Positions 1 to 8,460 of a DNA stretch of 64,000 bases are shown in pieces. The notes under the pieces were generated by a model. That model was given only the letters and a program-made list of their open reading frames with translations. It did not search any database and was not told where the DNA came from. Position 1 is the stretch's first letter. Each line of letters starts with the position of its first letter. This DNA is from VRUE01 sp963715625. Its GTDB lineage: Bacteria > Actinomycetota > Thermoleophilia > Solirubrobacterales > 70-9. The stretch lies in the NCBI GenBank assembly GCA_963715625.1, contig OY970260.1:1612001-1676000 (forward strand), written 5' to 3'. A program made the position numbers and the translations under genes.

Positions 1-73
1 CGCCGGGATGCCGTGAGGTCGACGATCGAAGCGGCGCAGAATCACTGGGCGCAGTGGAAAGACATCGCCGGGC

Positions 74-865
74 TCAGCAACCGGGCACAGCCAGCCGGGC
101 TCTCGGTCTGGCGAGGCCTCGTGTAGGGCTCGCACCCGGTTCCACGCCATTGGCGAGAGCACGCCGCAGCGCCTGCTCGGACGCCCAGACGCTCGCGACT
201 CCGGAAAGCCGTTTTGCTTTAGCAGGCCGAACGACGACGTTGAGCCGCTCGTCCTCGCCGAGATACGCGAGGCCGATTCCCGACTCGGCAAGCCGGCCGG
301 CAGCCTCAAGTGGTGGGTGCGTGCCCAATACCAGCCAAACGGCATTCGCCCAGGCCTGGTAGGCCCACGCCTGGTGCGCCGCGCGTCGCCAGTCTGACCG
401 CTTCAACTCGGTGGCGACCATCCGGCGTCCGACAGGGCGCCACGCGTCGTGGGTCCGGTAGCGACGGATGCGCCCGCCGTCCTCGACTAGCGCCCCTGTC
501 TCCAGCCCGATCCCCACCGCGCGCCTAGCGCTCGAGTCACTGACGCGTAGGAGTCCGGCGAGGTCCGACACCGAACGCGTGGCCCGGCGGCAGGACATGA
601 CGACCTGAAGGGCGAGAAAGTCATCGGTCGGATGTATGCCGGCCAGCCGCCGGTCCTTGACTGCGCCATGGTCGAACTGGACCGCCACCAAGTCGGCGAC
701 AGCGAGTGGCCCGACAATCTCCCGAGCAACGAAGTCGGGGGCTTGCCTGAAGCGCCACCAGCACTCGGCCGCAGCGGCGGCCGGGTCGGTCATTTCGGAC
801 TCCCGGGCGGGCGCCAGGGCCGGCGCGGACGTGGCTGCGCTCCAGGTGTCGGTGGGGGACGTCAT
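74..865 (-). CDS. Winged-helix protein with PD-(D/E)XK-like C-terminal region
   Basis: A 263-residue protein of unknown role. Residues about 85-145 resemble a winged-helix DNA-binding domain (an LAGLLRVSDSSARRAV helix-turn-helix). Later, VATELKRSDWRRAAHQA followed by QAWANAVWLVLG resembles the E-x-K strand and helix seen in restriction-like folds of many actinobacterial MarR-like proteins. I started at the ATG at 865; an internal ATG near residue 25 (MTDPAAA) is an equally good start, because the first 24 residues look low-complexity. It lies alone upstream of the tRNA-Met scar. Nuclease activity is inference only; a DNA-binding regulator is the alternative. Confidence 0.6.
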   Translation of the reverse strand: MTSPTDTWSAATSAPALAPARESEMTDPAAAAAECWWRFRQAPDFVAREIVGPLAVADLVAVQFDHGAVKDRRLAGIHPTDDFLALQVVMSCRRATRSVSDLAGLLRVSDSSARRAVGIGLETGALVEDGGRIRRYRTHDAWRPVGRRMVATELKRSDWRRAAHQAWAYQAWANAVWLVLGTHPPLEAAGRLAESGIGLAYLGEDERLNVVVRPAKAKRLSGVASVWASEQALRRALANGVEPGASPTRGLARPRARLAVPGC

Positions 866-998
866 GTTTCCGATTCTGACCAGTGAACCGCCGTGGCGTC
901 TCCCAAAGCCAGCGACACGGAGACTATTCGCTGCTTCGCCCGGTTGCCCTCTCGGGACGCAGGGTCCGGTGCCTGAGGAGCGGGTCGGTCAGCCAAAC

Positions 999-1072
999 CT
1001 GGGGCAAGAAATGGGGCAAGGTGCCCCACGGATTCCAGCCGATCTCCACGTAGCTCGATCGCCCGAAAACCG
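999..1072 (+). repeat. Integrase-tail-like repeat, copy A
   Basis: About 74 bp here match 19898-19971 with only three mismatches. The segment contains TGGGGCAAGAAATGGGGCAA and precedes a tRNA-Met 3'-half in both places. In one frame it reads as a basic, Ser/Arg-rich tail of the kind tyrosine integrases often end with just before their attachment site. No integrase body lies upstream, so this is read as a leftover of an integrase-attP junction (inference). Confidence 0.6.
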
Positions 1073-1117
1073 CGCTAGACTGTGCCCCACGTAGTTCAGC
1101 GGGGCTATGGGGGCGTT

Positions 1118-1159
<42 letters not shown>

Positions 1160-1163
1160 TAGG

Positions 1164-1191
1164 AAAAGGCCCCGGAAATGGGGCCTTTTCT
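1164..1191 (+). terminator. Rho-independent terminator after scar 1, interrupted by IS66
   Basis: A perfect 10-bp stem, AAAAGGCCCC (1164-1173) and GGGGCCTTTT (1180-1189), flanks the loop GGAAAT. It is placed as a tRNA terminator would be. The IS66 element is inserted immediately after its T-tract, duplicating CCTTTTCT. Confidence 0.8.
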
Positions 1192-2757
1192 GTAAGCGTT
1201 CAGTCGGGTAGGGGGACATAACCGCTGCCTGGCGAATCCCTTTGGCGTGGAGCGCGCCGAGGCCGAGGCGATCTATGACCAGGGTCGCGAGACCGTTGTC
1301 GCGGTGCTGCTCCGGATGGACGAACAGATCCAGCAGCTGACCAAGCAGGTCGCCGAGCAGGCCGCCAAACACGAGAAGCGGATCGCCGAGCTGGAGCGGC
1401 GCCTCAACCGCAACTCGCAGAACTCTTCTGTGCCGCCCAGCCAGGACCCGCCAGGCGCCCCGCAGCGCAAGCGGCCCGATCCCTCCGGGCGCTCGCAGGG
1501 CGCTCAGCCCGGGCACCGGGGCAAGGGGCGAAAGCTGTTGCCGGCGGAGGCCGTCGATCGGGTGGTGGACCATCGCCCGCAGCGCTGCGGCTGCGGGCAC
1601 CGCTTCGAGGAGGGCAATGCCGAGGGGGTGGGCACACCGGCCCGCCACCAGGTCACAGAGCTGCCCGAGATCGCCGTCGAAGTCACCGAGCATCGCCTGC
1701 ATCGCCACCGCTGCCCGGACTGCGGGAAGGCGACCCGCGCCGAGTTGCCGGCTGATGTGCCCGCCGGCGCCTTCGGGCCTCGCCTCGAAGCCGCGGTGGC
1801 GACACTTGCGGTGAGGAACCGCGTCTCCCGGCGCGACACGGTCGAGCTGGCCGCAGAGCTGTTCGGCGCAAGGCTCGCGAGCGGCACGGTGGACGCGATC
1901 CTCGCCCGCGCCGGGCAGGCGCTGGCCGAGCCCTACGAGGACCTGCTTGCCCAGGTTCGCAGCGCGCCGGCGCTGAACGTCGATGAGACAGGCTGGAAGC
2001 TGCGCGGCGCCAAGCGCGCCCTGTGGGGCGCCGTCATCCCCACGGCAGCCGTCTTCCGCATCGCCCCCGACCGCCACGAGCGTGAGGTGGCGGCCCTGCT
2101 CGGCGAGGACTTTTGCGGCATCGTCGGCTCCGATCGCTGGTGGGCCTACCGGGGCTTTGACCCCGCCAAGCGCCAGGTCTGCTGGTCGCACCTGATCAGG
2201 GATCTCACCGCCCACTCCGAAGGCCTCGCCGCCCAGAAGGAGTTCGGGGAAGCGGGCCTTGAGATCGCCCGGCGCTTGTTCTCGGCCTGGGAGGACTTCC
2301 AAGGGCACGGCGACCGCCGCCGGTTGAAGCGAGAGGTGGCTCCACTTCGGCGAGAGCTGAAGGCGCTACTCAAGCGTGGCTCGGTGGGCCGCCCCAACAA
2401 GCTCACCTGGGGCATCTCCAAGAACCTGCTCAAGGTCTGGCCGGCGCTTTGGACCTTCGTCGAGGTCGATGGCGTGGAGCCGACCAACAACGTCGCCGAG
2501 CGCGCCCTGCGCGGCCCGGTCATTTACCGCAAGCTCTCGCTCGGCAGCCAGTCCGAACGGGGCGAGCGCACGACCCAGAGGTTGCTCTCCGCCTCAGTCA
2601 CATGCCGGCTGCAGAGCCGCTCGCTCTTCGCCTATCTGGCCGACGTGCTCAGCGCTCGGGTTCGCGGCGATCCCGCTCCCCTGCTTGCCTGAGGCCACAG
2701 CTCCCCGCCGGTCATCGCCGAGGTCGCGCCCGCGTAAACGGGGAACTGAACGCTTAC
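1192..2757 (+). mobile_element. IS66-family insertion sequence, single-ORF type
   Basis: The ends carry perfect 12-bp inverted repeats, GTAAGCGTTCAG (1192-1203) and CTGAACGCTTAC (2746-2757), of the GTAAGCG type usual for IS66. An exact 8-bp target duplication, CCTTTTCT, flanks it at 1184-1191 and 2758-2765, the size expected for the family. The transposase gene is uninterrupted. Accessory tnpA/tnpB genes are absent, as in the reduced IS66 subgroup. The insertion is in the terminator behind tRNA-Met scar 1, so it is younger than that scar. Confidence 0.95.
1247..2692 (+). CDS. IS66-family transposase
   Basis: The 481-residue DDE transposase has an N-terminal coiled coil (residues about 20-55), then a Gln/Asn/Pro-rich linker. 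A zinc-finger-like segment with CGCGH and CPDCGK follows. The catalytic core shows NVDETGWKL (first Asp), GSDRWWAYRGF (second Asp) and EPTNNVAERALR (Glu). Length matches the roughly 500 residues normal for IS66 TnpC. The GTG at 1247 lies 55 bp inside the left inverted repeat. No frameshift or missing catalytic residue is seen, so the protein may be active. Confidence 0.93.
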   Translation: MERAEAEAIYDQGRETVVAVLLRMDEQIQQLTKQVAEQAAKHEKRIAELERRLNRNSQNSSVPPSQDPPGAPQRKRPDPSGRSQGAQPGHRGKGRKLLPAEAVDRVVDHRPQRCGCGHRFEEGNAEGVGTPARHQVTELPEIAVEVTEHRLHRHRCPDCGKATRAELPADVPAGAFGPRLEAAVATLAVRNRVSRRDTVELAAELFGARLASGTVDAILARAGQALAEPYEDLLAQVRSAPALNVDETGWKLRGAKRALWGAVIPTAAVFRIAPDRHEREVAALLGEDFCGIVGSDRWWAYRGFDPAKRQVCWSHLIRDLTAHSEGLAAQKEFGEAGLEIARRLFSAWEDFQGHGDRRRLKREVAPLRRELKALLKRGSVGRPNKLTWGISKNLLKVWPALWTFVEVDGVEPTNNVAERALRGPVIYRKLSLGSQSERGERTTQRLLSASVTCRLQSRSLFAYLADVLSARVRGDPAPLLA

Positions 2758-2815
2758 CCTTTTCTATGTCTGGGGCTCGCGGTAAATCCCACCCGCGGGT
2801 ACTAAGTGGGTACTA

Positions 2816-4133
2816 AGGAAGAGTCCATAAACAATCGCTGCATTCCCGCCGCCGCGTGTCAGCGGCGGCGGGGGATAATCGTGTAGTTCCACTCGGGATG
2901 AAACGCGTCGCGCTCGATCTGGACGGCGGCAAGCTCGGCGTCTGAGACCTCGACCTTTGGGTAGCCCGTCTCGTCGAGGCGGGCGTATACCTCGAGGCCG
3001 CTGCCGGTCTTCGTCGCGGCGATCAGGTTGACGATCACCTCGTAGCTGACCAGAGGGCGGCCGCGCCAGTTGCGGGAGATGAAGCTGAACAGGCGGTGCT
3101 CGATCTTGTTCCACTTCGAGGTCCCCGGCGGGAAATGGCAGACCGAGATCGCAAGGCCGGTCTCGTCGGCCAGGCGCTGCAGCTCCACCTTCCAGAGCCG
3201 GATGCGGTTGCCGTTGCCCCCGCCGCAGTCGGCCGTGACCTGCAGCTCCCTCGCCTCGGGGTAGCGCTCGCGGCCGAGCTGCTCCCACCAGGCGCGGATC
3301 GAGGCGACCGCGAACTGCGCGGTCTCGCGGTCGATCCCGACGTTGACGAAGCCGGCGTCCTCGCCGATCTCATAGACCCCGTAGGGGATCGCCTTGCCGA
3401 GCCCTTCGCTGGGGAAGTCGTGCACGTTGACGGCGACGGGCTCGCCCTTCGGGTGCCACTCGCGGCCGCCGTTTGCGAACTCGCCGACCAGCTCCTTCTT
3501 CTTGGTGTCGACTGAGATCGCCGGTTGGCCCGCGGCGATCGCCCCGGAGACCTTCTCGTTGATGTGGCGGAACTGCGCGTCGCGGTCGGGATGGGAGGCG
3601 CCCTCCTTGGTCTTGCGGGCAGACTGCAGGCTGTAGCCCAACGAGCGCAGGAGCGCCGCCACCGTGCTGGGCGAGGAGACCTCGTGGCCTGCCTCGCGCA
3701 GCTCGCCGGCGAGCCGGCGCAGGCTCTTCGCCGTCCAGCGAAGCGGCTGCTCCGGATCGCCACGCGCGTCGTCTGAGACCAGCCGCTCGAGATCGTCGAG
3801 CAGCTTCGGATCGCTCTCGGCCAGGGGCTTTCGCCCGCCCCCTGCCTGCCGGATCCGGCCGGCCTCGAGGGTCTCGCCGCGCTCCAGCTCGCCGCGACCG
3901 CGGCTGATCGTGGAGCGCGCGATCCCGGTCGCCCGCGAGACCGCCGAGACCCCACCCCACCCGCAGGCGTCAGCCTCGGCTGCCGCCCAAAGGCGCATCC
4001 CGCGCTCGTCCAGCTGCCCGACCAGCATCTGGTACTTCGCCGCGATCGCGGTCTCGTCGATCACCGACCACGAGTTTCGCCGCTGAGCGCGAGGTTCCCT
4101 GCGCTATGCAGCGATTATTTATGGACGCTTCCT
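2816..4133 (-). mobile_element. ISAzo13-like insertion sequence
   Basis: About 1.3 kb is bounded by 28-bp inverted repeats, 2816-2843 and 4106-4133, which differ at only two positions (outer sequence AGGAAG(A/C)GTCCATAAA). A single full-length transposase gene lies on the minus strand. The target duplication is not resolved: flanks read GGGTACTA and AAGTTCGA. It is inserted 50 bp beyond the IS66 copy and next to the tRNA-Trp scar. Confidence 0.88.
2859..4064 (-). CDS. ISAzo13-family transposase
   Basis: A 401-residue transposase. The N-terminal third carries a helix-turn-helix (VSAVSRATGIARSTISRG). The DDE core shows AISVDTKKKELVGEF (first Asp), VTADCGGGNGNRIR (second Asp) and HFPPGTSKWNKIEHRLFSF (Glu). 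VDTKKKE and TADCGGGNG are characteristic of ISAzo13/Rhodopirellula-type transposases. Length is normal, and the frame is intact between well-conserved inverted repeats, so the element may still be active. Start is the ATG at 4064, 42 bp inside the right terminal repeat. Confidence 0.92.
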   Translation of the reverse strand: MIDETAIAAKYQMLVGQLDERGMRLWAAAEADACGWGGVSAVSRATGIARSTISRGRGELERGETLEAGRIRQAGGGRKPLAESDPKLLDDLERLVSDDARGDPEQPLRWTAKSLRRLAGELREAGHEVSSPSTVAALLRSLGYSLQSARKTKEGASHPDRDAQFRHINEKVSGAIAAGQPAISVDTKKKELVGEFANGGREWHPKGEPVAVNVHDFPSEGLGKAIPYGVYEIGEDAGFVNVGIDRETAQFAVASIRAWWEQLGRERYPEARELQVTADCGGGNGNRIRLWKVELQRLADETGLAISVCHFPPGTSKWNKIEHRLFSFISRNWRGRPLVSYEVIVNLIAATKTGSGLEVYARLDETGYPKVEVSDAELAAVQIERDAFHPEWNYTIIPRRR

Positions 4134-4184
4134 AAGTTCGACGCTTGTGGTGCATTGACTGGCTCGCGCCTGGCGATGCGCCGC

Positions 4185-4226
4185 CTCCAAAACCGGCGAT
4201 TCCAGGTTCGAGTCCTGGCTGCCCCG
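4185..4226 (+). repeat. tRNA-Trp 3'-half, attachment-site-like scar
   Basis: The segment starts with the anticodon loop CTCCAAA (anticodon CCA). It continues through ACCGG, the T arm CCAGG-TTCGAGT-CCTGG and the acceptor strand CTGCCCC plus G. No matching 5' acceptor strand (GGGGCAG) or D arm lies upstream, so this is not a complete gene. Like the tRNA-Met scars, it begins exactly at the anticodon loop, as expected for an integrase core site. A second integrative element is therefore inferred. Confidence 0.75.
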
Positions 4227-4407
4227 TTTGCAGGATCTGGCTTGAGGAGCTGCGATCCCGCTTGGTGAGCGGGTTTGGGGCGGCTCGCCCTGGCTTCGGC
4301 CGGAAGGTCAACGAAAGTCAGCGAAGGTCAAAAAAGGGCTGTTTTCGACCCCTTTCATTCCCTGGACATTCCCCTGAGACAGACTCCCAGGGCATGGGGG
4401 CGAACAC
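4227..4407. other. Intergenic stretch between tRNA-Trp scar and IS982-like element
   Basis: About 180 bp without a convincing gene. The sequence just right of the scar (GAAGGTCAACGAAAGTCAGCGAAGGTCA) contains short tandem GAAGGTCA/GAAAGTCA-like repeats around 4304-4330. Such direct repeats near an attachment site could be arm-type integrase sites, but three short copies are weak evidence. Confidence 0.35.
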
Positions 4408-5397
4408 CTAGATGGTTGATTCCACGCCTTCAGGCGACATAGTCGACCAAGGCGCGGCTCGGACGCCCGAGCCTGTGATTGAGCGCAATGCATGCTGCCA
4501 GCGCCAAGAAGCGCTGGGCGATGCGGACGCGCAGGTTGTGGAGGGTGCGGGCGCCGTGGCGCTCCAGGGTGAGGATGTCCTTGCAAGTCCAAAAGATCGA
4601 CTCGATCCGCTGGCGGATCGGAGCGAGGTGGATGCCGTTGTCGGGCTCGTTCTTTCGCGACGGCCTGACGATCGTGGCGTCGAGCTCGCCGACCGCCGCG
4701 GCGAAGTCCTTGCCGGCGTAGCCCTTGTCGCCGATGACGACCTCCCCGCCGCTTCGGTTAGCGCGTTCAAGCAACTCGATCCCGACCTCGCGCTCGTCGC
4801 GCTTGGGAGAGGCGAGGGAGAAGGCCCTGGGAGTGCCATCGGGGGCGAAGAGGCCGTGCAGGCGAAAGCCCCAGAAGAAGCGCGAATGCGATGCGCAGTA
4901 GCCATAGTCAGCGGCGTCGGTGAGGGCCGATCGGCGTGTCGTCTCGATCGAACGGGCGCACTCCAGCGGGGTGGAGTCGATGAGCAGCAGCTCGTCGTGG
5001 AAGCCCGGAGAGGAGGCGGCGAAGACGCCGATGAGCCACTCGATCGTCTCGGCGAGGCGAGCCCTTCGCTTGTGGAAGCCGGGTTGCTGGGGCAGCTCGG
5101 GGAAGAGATCGCGAAGGTGCTTTCGGGCAACCGCCAGGAAGCGGCGATCGGGGGGGGATGCCCATGATCGCCTGGGCGACGCAGAGGGTCGCGACCTCGG
5201 CGTCGGTGACTCTGCGGCGGGCATTTCCGGGCTTTTCAGGCAGGAGATCGTCTGCCGTGCAAAACGACGGTGCAGAGAGTGTCGAGGTCGGCGTGCATCG
5301 TGGCCTTTCGGTTAACGGTTGCTTCAGCACCGCCGACTTCGGCCTCTCTGCTTCGAATCCCTCAGTCACGGCCCCTGCCGTGGAATCAACCATCTAG
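4408..5397 (-). mobile_element. IS982-like insertion sequence, decayed
   Basis: An approximately 990-bp element is bounded by perfect 18-bp inverted repeats (CTAGATGGTTGATTCCAC at 4408-4425 and its complement at 5380-5397). It holds one transposase gene, broken by two frameshifts. No target duplication is obvious. The intact ends mean it could still be mobilised in trans. Confidence 0.85.
4430..5298 (-). pseudogene. IS982-like transposase, two frameshifts
   Basis: The reading frame starts at the ATG at 5298 (MHADLDTLCTVV). It shifts at about 5260 into the frame coding CTADDLLPEKPGNARRRV, then shifts again in a long G run near 5150 into the frame that carries the catalytic core. The core shows LLLIDSTPLE (Asp), VIGDKGYAGKDF (Asp) and RQRIESIFW (Glu), with YGYCASHSRFFWGFRLH between them. 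Spliced together it would be about 290 residues, normal for IS982. Sequencing error in the G run could explain one shift but hardly both. Confidence 0.75.
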
Positions 5398-5499
5398 CGA
5401 ACTCCATCTCCTCGGGCTCGAGCCCATGGGTCTGCTGCTTCTCCTCGGCCACCAGTATGGTGGTTTGCTCTTGCCATCCTTCGAGCGCAGGGGGTCTAG

Positions 5500-6042
5500 A
5501 TGATGGATATCCCAGTCAAATTTGTACGCACCAGAAACGTCGCGCATACGGATGATGATCTCGGTATTCGATGTGATGGGACGGAGCGGCCAAGAACTTG
5601 GCCGCCTCCGCATCCAACAGAGCTTCGAGATGTCATTCACGCAGGGAAGGATGAATCGGAGTGGATCGCGCTAGCCAACTTTCACGGGAAGGTCACCCAA
5701 GAGGAGACCGGTGCCGTGGTCGAAGCGGCAAGCCCCGATATCTGCCCCGTGGCGATCGCGATAGCGAAAGAGCGAGTCCTGGGAATCCTCGCTCCGGAGA
5801 ACGACGACGAGCCAGCGCTGTGGTGGGCCTGGCACGCCAGTGAGATTCGCGTTGAGACTTCGGGCTCACAAGGAATGTTCAGGAAGCGGCCTGAGACGAT
5901 TGAGCTCTCTGCCTACGAAGGTCGATTGCTTCTCAGCCAGGTCAGCCGCGACTTTCGACATTCCGCACACCTCCATGCCGGCAAAGCCCACGTATTCCTC
6001 AAGAAGCTCGCGCGGGCGCAGCAGCTTGCCAACGCCGCCTAA
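5500..6042 (+). CDS. Hypothetical protein upstream of DUF3732 remnant
   Basis: A 180-residue soluble protein that I do not recognise. It has no signal peptide, membrane segment or obvious catalytic motif. The last codons abut, in the same reading frame and separated only by TAA, a fragment of a DUF3732 protein. In intact systems a small partner gene usually precedes the DUF3732 ATPase, so this may be such a partner or a fragment fused by deletion. A purine-rich stretch (GAGCGCAGGGGG) lies upstream of the ATG. Confidence 0.5.
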   Translation: MMDIPVKFVRTRNVAHTDDDLGIRCDGTERPRTWPPPHPTELRDVIHAGKDESEWIALANFHGKVTQEETGAVVEAASPDICPVAIAIAKERVLGILAPENDDEPALWWAWHASEIRVETSGSQGMFRKRPETIELSAYEGRLLLSQVSRDFRHSAHLHAGKAHVFLKKLARAQQLANAA

Positions 6043-6429
6043 CTCATCCAACAGTTCACCCGGCCGAACAACTGGGTCGGCTACCACGTGATCTCACACC
6101 TGGGTCTGCACCGACGGTTCACTGCTCATGAGCGGCCGGTGCCGCGGTTCTTGATGCTTGACCAACCAACCCAGGCTTTCTATCCACCCGAAGCCGATCC
6201 CATTGCACTTACCGACGTCATGACGGGCGACCTCAGCGACGATGATCGACGCTCGGTCGAGGCGATGTTCTCCTTGCTACATCGCTTCGTCACTGACTTT
6301 GCACCTGGCATGCAAATAATCGTCATGGACCATGCGAGCCTGGGTGATCGTTGGTTTCAGAACTCAATCTTGGAGGTCTGGCGGGACGGTCGAAAGCTCG
6401 TCCCCGTCGAGTGGGTGGACGGCGACTGA
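6043..6429 (+). pseudogene. DUF3732 C-terminal fragment
   Basis: The frame from 6043 encodes NNWVGYHVISHLGLHRRF, RPVPRFLMLDQPTQAFYP, MQIIVMDHASLGDRWFQ and VWRDGRKLVPVEW. This is the conserved C-terminal end of DUF3732 proteins, large coiled-coil ATPases of conflict/defence loci. DQPTQ contains the Walker-B-like region. The N-terminal ATPase part and coiled coils (normally more than 450 residues) are missing. Translation could start only at internal codons (GTG 6085 or ATG 6088). A non-functional remnant is most likely. Confidence 0.72.
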
Positions 6430-6447
6430 GCTCTCGCTCACACGGCA

Positions 6448-6475
6448 TTGGCTGGTTTCTGACTGCAAATATGAT
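6448..6475 (+). promoter_or_regulatory. Sigma-70-type promoter ahead of the intron and mcrB
   Basis: TTGGCT (6448-6453), a 16-bp spacer and TATGAT (6470-6475) make a good promoter in otherwise GC-rich DNA. The predicted transcription start falls near 6482, where the group II intron begins. Without the intron it would drive mcrB with a very short leader. Confidence 0.55.
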
Positions 6476-6969
6476 GCGCTCGTGTTGCGCCTTGCAAGCT
6501 GGACCAGACCTGCGGGTGAGAGTCCCGTCCGGGTAAGCGCCGGAGCGCCCGGTAGCAGGCCCCAGCCTGTCGCCGAGAGGCGGCTGGCCGAGCGGGGTGT
6601 CGAGAGCCTCTTTGGAGGGAGCAAGCGCGCGGGCTGCGACTTCAGCCTCGTCACATTCACAACGGGGGAGCCGAGCCGCTCATGTCACGGCGAAGGCCAC
6701 GTCCGCCGACCCTGCTCCGAGAACGGTCGGCGGGTCCCTCCGGGGTACGGGGAGTTGCACGCGCGCACGGCCTGGTCCGGAACAAGGGAGACCCGTCTGC
6801 CCGGCCCTGCGTCGGGCAAAGACCGGCCCCATAAGCCAAAGGCGAAAGGGGACGGAGGGCAGCGGGAGTCCGAGGGGGTCGTAGTAGTGCAGATCGGCGC
6901 GCAGAACAACGCGCCGGGAGCGAAGGACCCCCGCTTTGATCGCGCTGGTCGCGGAGGTAAGCGCTAGGC

Positions 6970-8353
6970 ATGGCCGCCAAGAGCGGACCCAACCACCCCG
7001 GCGGTAGCCAACCCGTCGAGCAGGAGGCGAGTCAAATGGTCCTTCAGACCCCTCGCCGCCCGAAGGCGCGAGAACTCCAACGCAAGCTATGGGCAGCGGC
7101 CAAGCGATCCCCAGATCGCCGCTTCCACGCCCTGCATGACCGAATCTGGAGGGGTGACGTCCTCCGGGAGGCATGGAAGCGGGTGCGCAAGAACAAGGGC
7201 GCGGCGGGCATCGACAGAGTGACGCTCGCCGCGGTGGAGGAATACGACGCAGAGCGGCTACTGGCCGAGCTGCAACGCGACCTCCGCGAAGGTACCTATC
7301 GACCCTCTCCAACCAGGCGGGTCGATATCCCCAAGCCCAGTGGCGGCAAGCGGCCGCTCGGCATCCCCACCGTCCGCGACAGGATCGCCCAGCAGGCGGC
7401 GCGGCTTGTCCTGGAGCCGATCTTCGAGGCGGGCTTCTCAGACGCCTCGCACGGCTTCCGGCCCCGCCGTTCCGCCACCGACGCCAAGGAGGAGCTCCGC
7501 AAGGGCTTCATCCGAGGTCGAACCTGGGCGCTTGACGCTGACATCCGGGACTACTTCTCCACCATCGACCATCAGATTCTTGATGGCGAAGGTGGAAGAG
7601 CGGGTCTCAGACCGGCGGGTGCTGAAGCTGCTGCGCAAGTGGCTCACCGCAGGCGTGATGGAGGAGGGGGCATACCGGCAGACGGTCGCCGGAACGCCCC
7701 AGGGCGGGGTCATTAGCCCGCTGCTCTCCAACATCTACCTGCACGCCCTCGACCTCGCCTTCCAGGGCGGTGAGAACGGCCTGCTCGTCCGCTACGCGGA
7801 CGACTTCGTCGTGCTCTGTCGCACCGAGAGCGAGGCCAGGGCGGCCGAGGCAAAGGCGAGGGAAGTCCTCGCCTCCCTCGGCCTGGAGCTGCACCCCGAC
7901 AAGACGAAGGTGGTCGACCTCAGAGAAGGCCGCGAGGGCTTTGACTTCCTCGGCTGCCACTTCAGAGCGCGCGCCTCGGGCAAGCTGATGGAACGCGGCA
8001 TCCGCCGCTACTACCTCCATCGCTGGCCCTCAAAGCGGGCGATGAAGTCGATCCGAGCCAAAGTCAAGGCCAAGACCGGCCGCAACCGCACAGGGGTCTC
8101 AGACGTCCGCGATGTGATCGCGGACCTGAACCCTCTGCTGCGCGGCTGGGGCAACTACTTTCGCACCGGGAATGCCGCCGACAGGTTCATTGCCATCGAC
8201 CGCTACGTCGCCTGGCGGCTCAAGCGCTTGCTGGTCAAGCGCCACGGCCGCAACCTGCGCGCCGGGCAGGCCGATGCGTGGACCCGGCAGTGGTTCGGGG
8301 AGCTGGGCCTTCACCAGTTGATGGGCACCGTCCGCTATCCGGGGGTCGCGTAA
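6970..8353 (+). pseudogene. ltrA: Group II intron reverse transcriptase/maturase, frameshifted
   Basis: The first frame (ATG 6970) encodes the N-terminal RT0-RT2 region: KNKGAAGIDRVTL, RVDIPKPSGGKRPLGIPT, SHGFRPRRSATDA, and ALDADIRDYFSTIDHQIL. One extra base at about 7581 moves the rest to the next frame. That frame carries TVAGTPQGGVISPLLSNIYL, the catalytic RYADDFVVLC, the domain X maturase region and a short C-terminal domain (LRGWGNYFRTGN). Joined, it would be about 460 residues, normal for the family. The shift removes the catalytic Asp pair from the start codon's frame. Sequencing error is possible. Confidence 0.85.
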
Positions 8354-8374
8354 CCATGCCAAGAAGATCATCGG

Positions 8375-8409
8375 TAAGCCGTGTGCGGGAAAATCGCACG
8401 CACGGATTG
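8375..8409 (+). ncRNA. Group II intron domain V
   Basis: AAGCCGTGTGCG, a GGAAAA-type loop, then CGCACGCACGGATT fold into the short bulged hairpin of domain V. The AGC catalytic triad is at the 5' side (8377-8379). It lies 50 bp before the presumed intron end, where domain VI should be. Confidence 0.72.
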
Positions 8410-8460
8410 AAAGGGGAACGGGGAAACAGGCCCGCTTGGGTACTGCGCCCCTGACTACCA

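Larger units (their letters stand above)
6482..8458 (+). mobile_element. Group II intron
   Basis: About 2 kb. A structured 5' RNA region (6482-6969) is followed by a reverse-transcriptase/maturase ORF, then a domain V hairpin and an end reading CTGACTAC. The 5' boundary is approximate: GTGTTGCGCC at 6482 is a loose match to the GUGYG consensus. The intron lies between a promoter and the mcrB start codon, which follows its predicted 3' end by 2 bp. The maturase gene is frameshifted, so self-mobility is doubtful. Confidence 0.8.
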
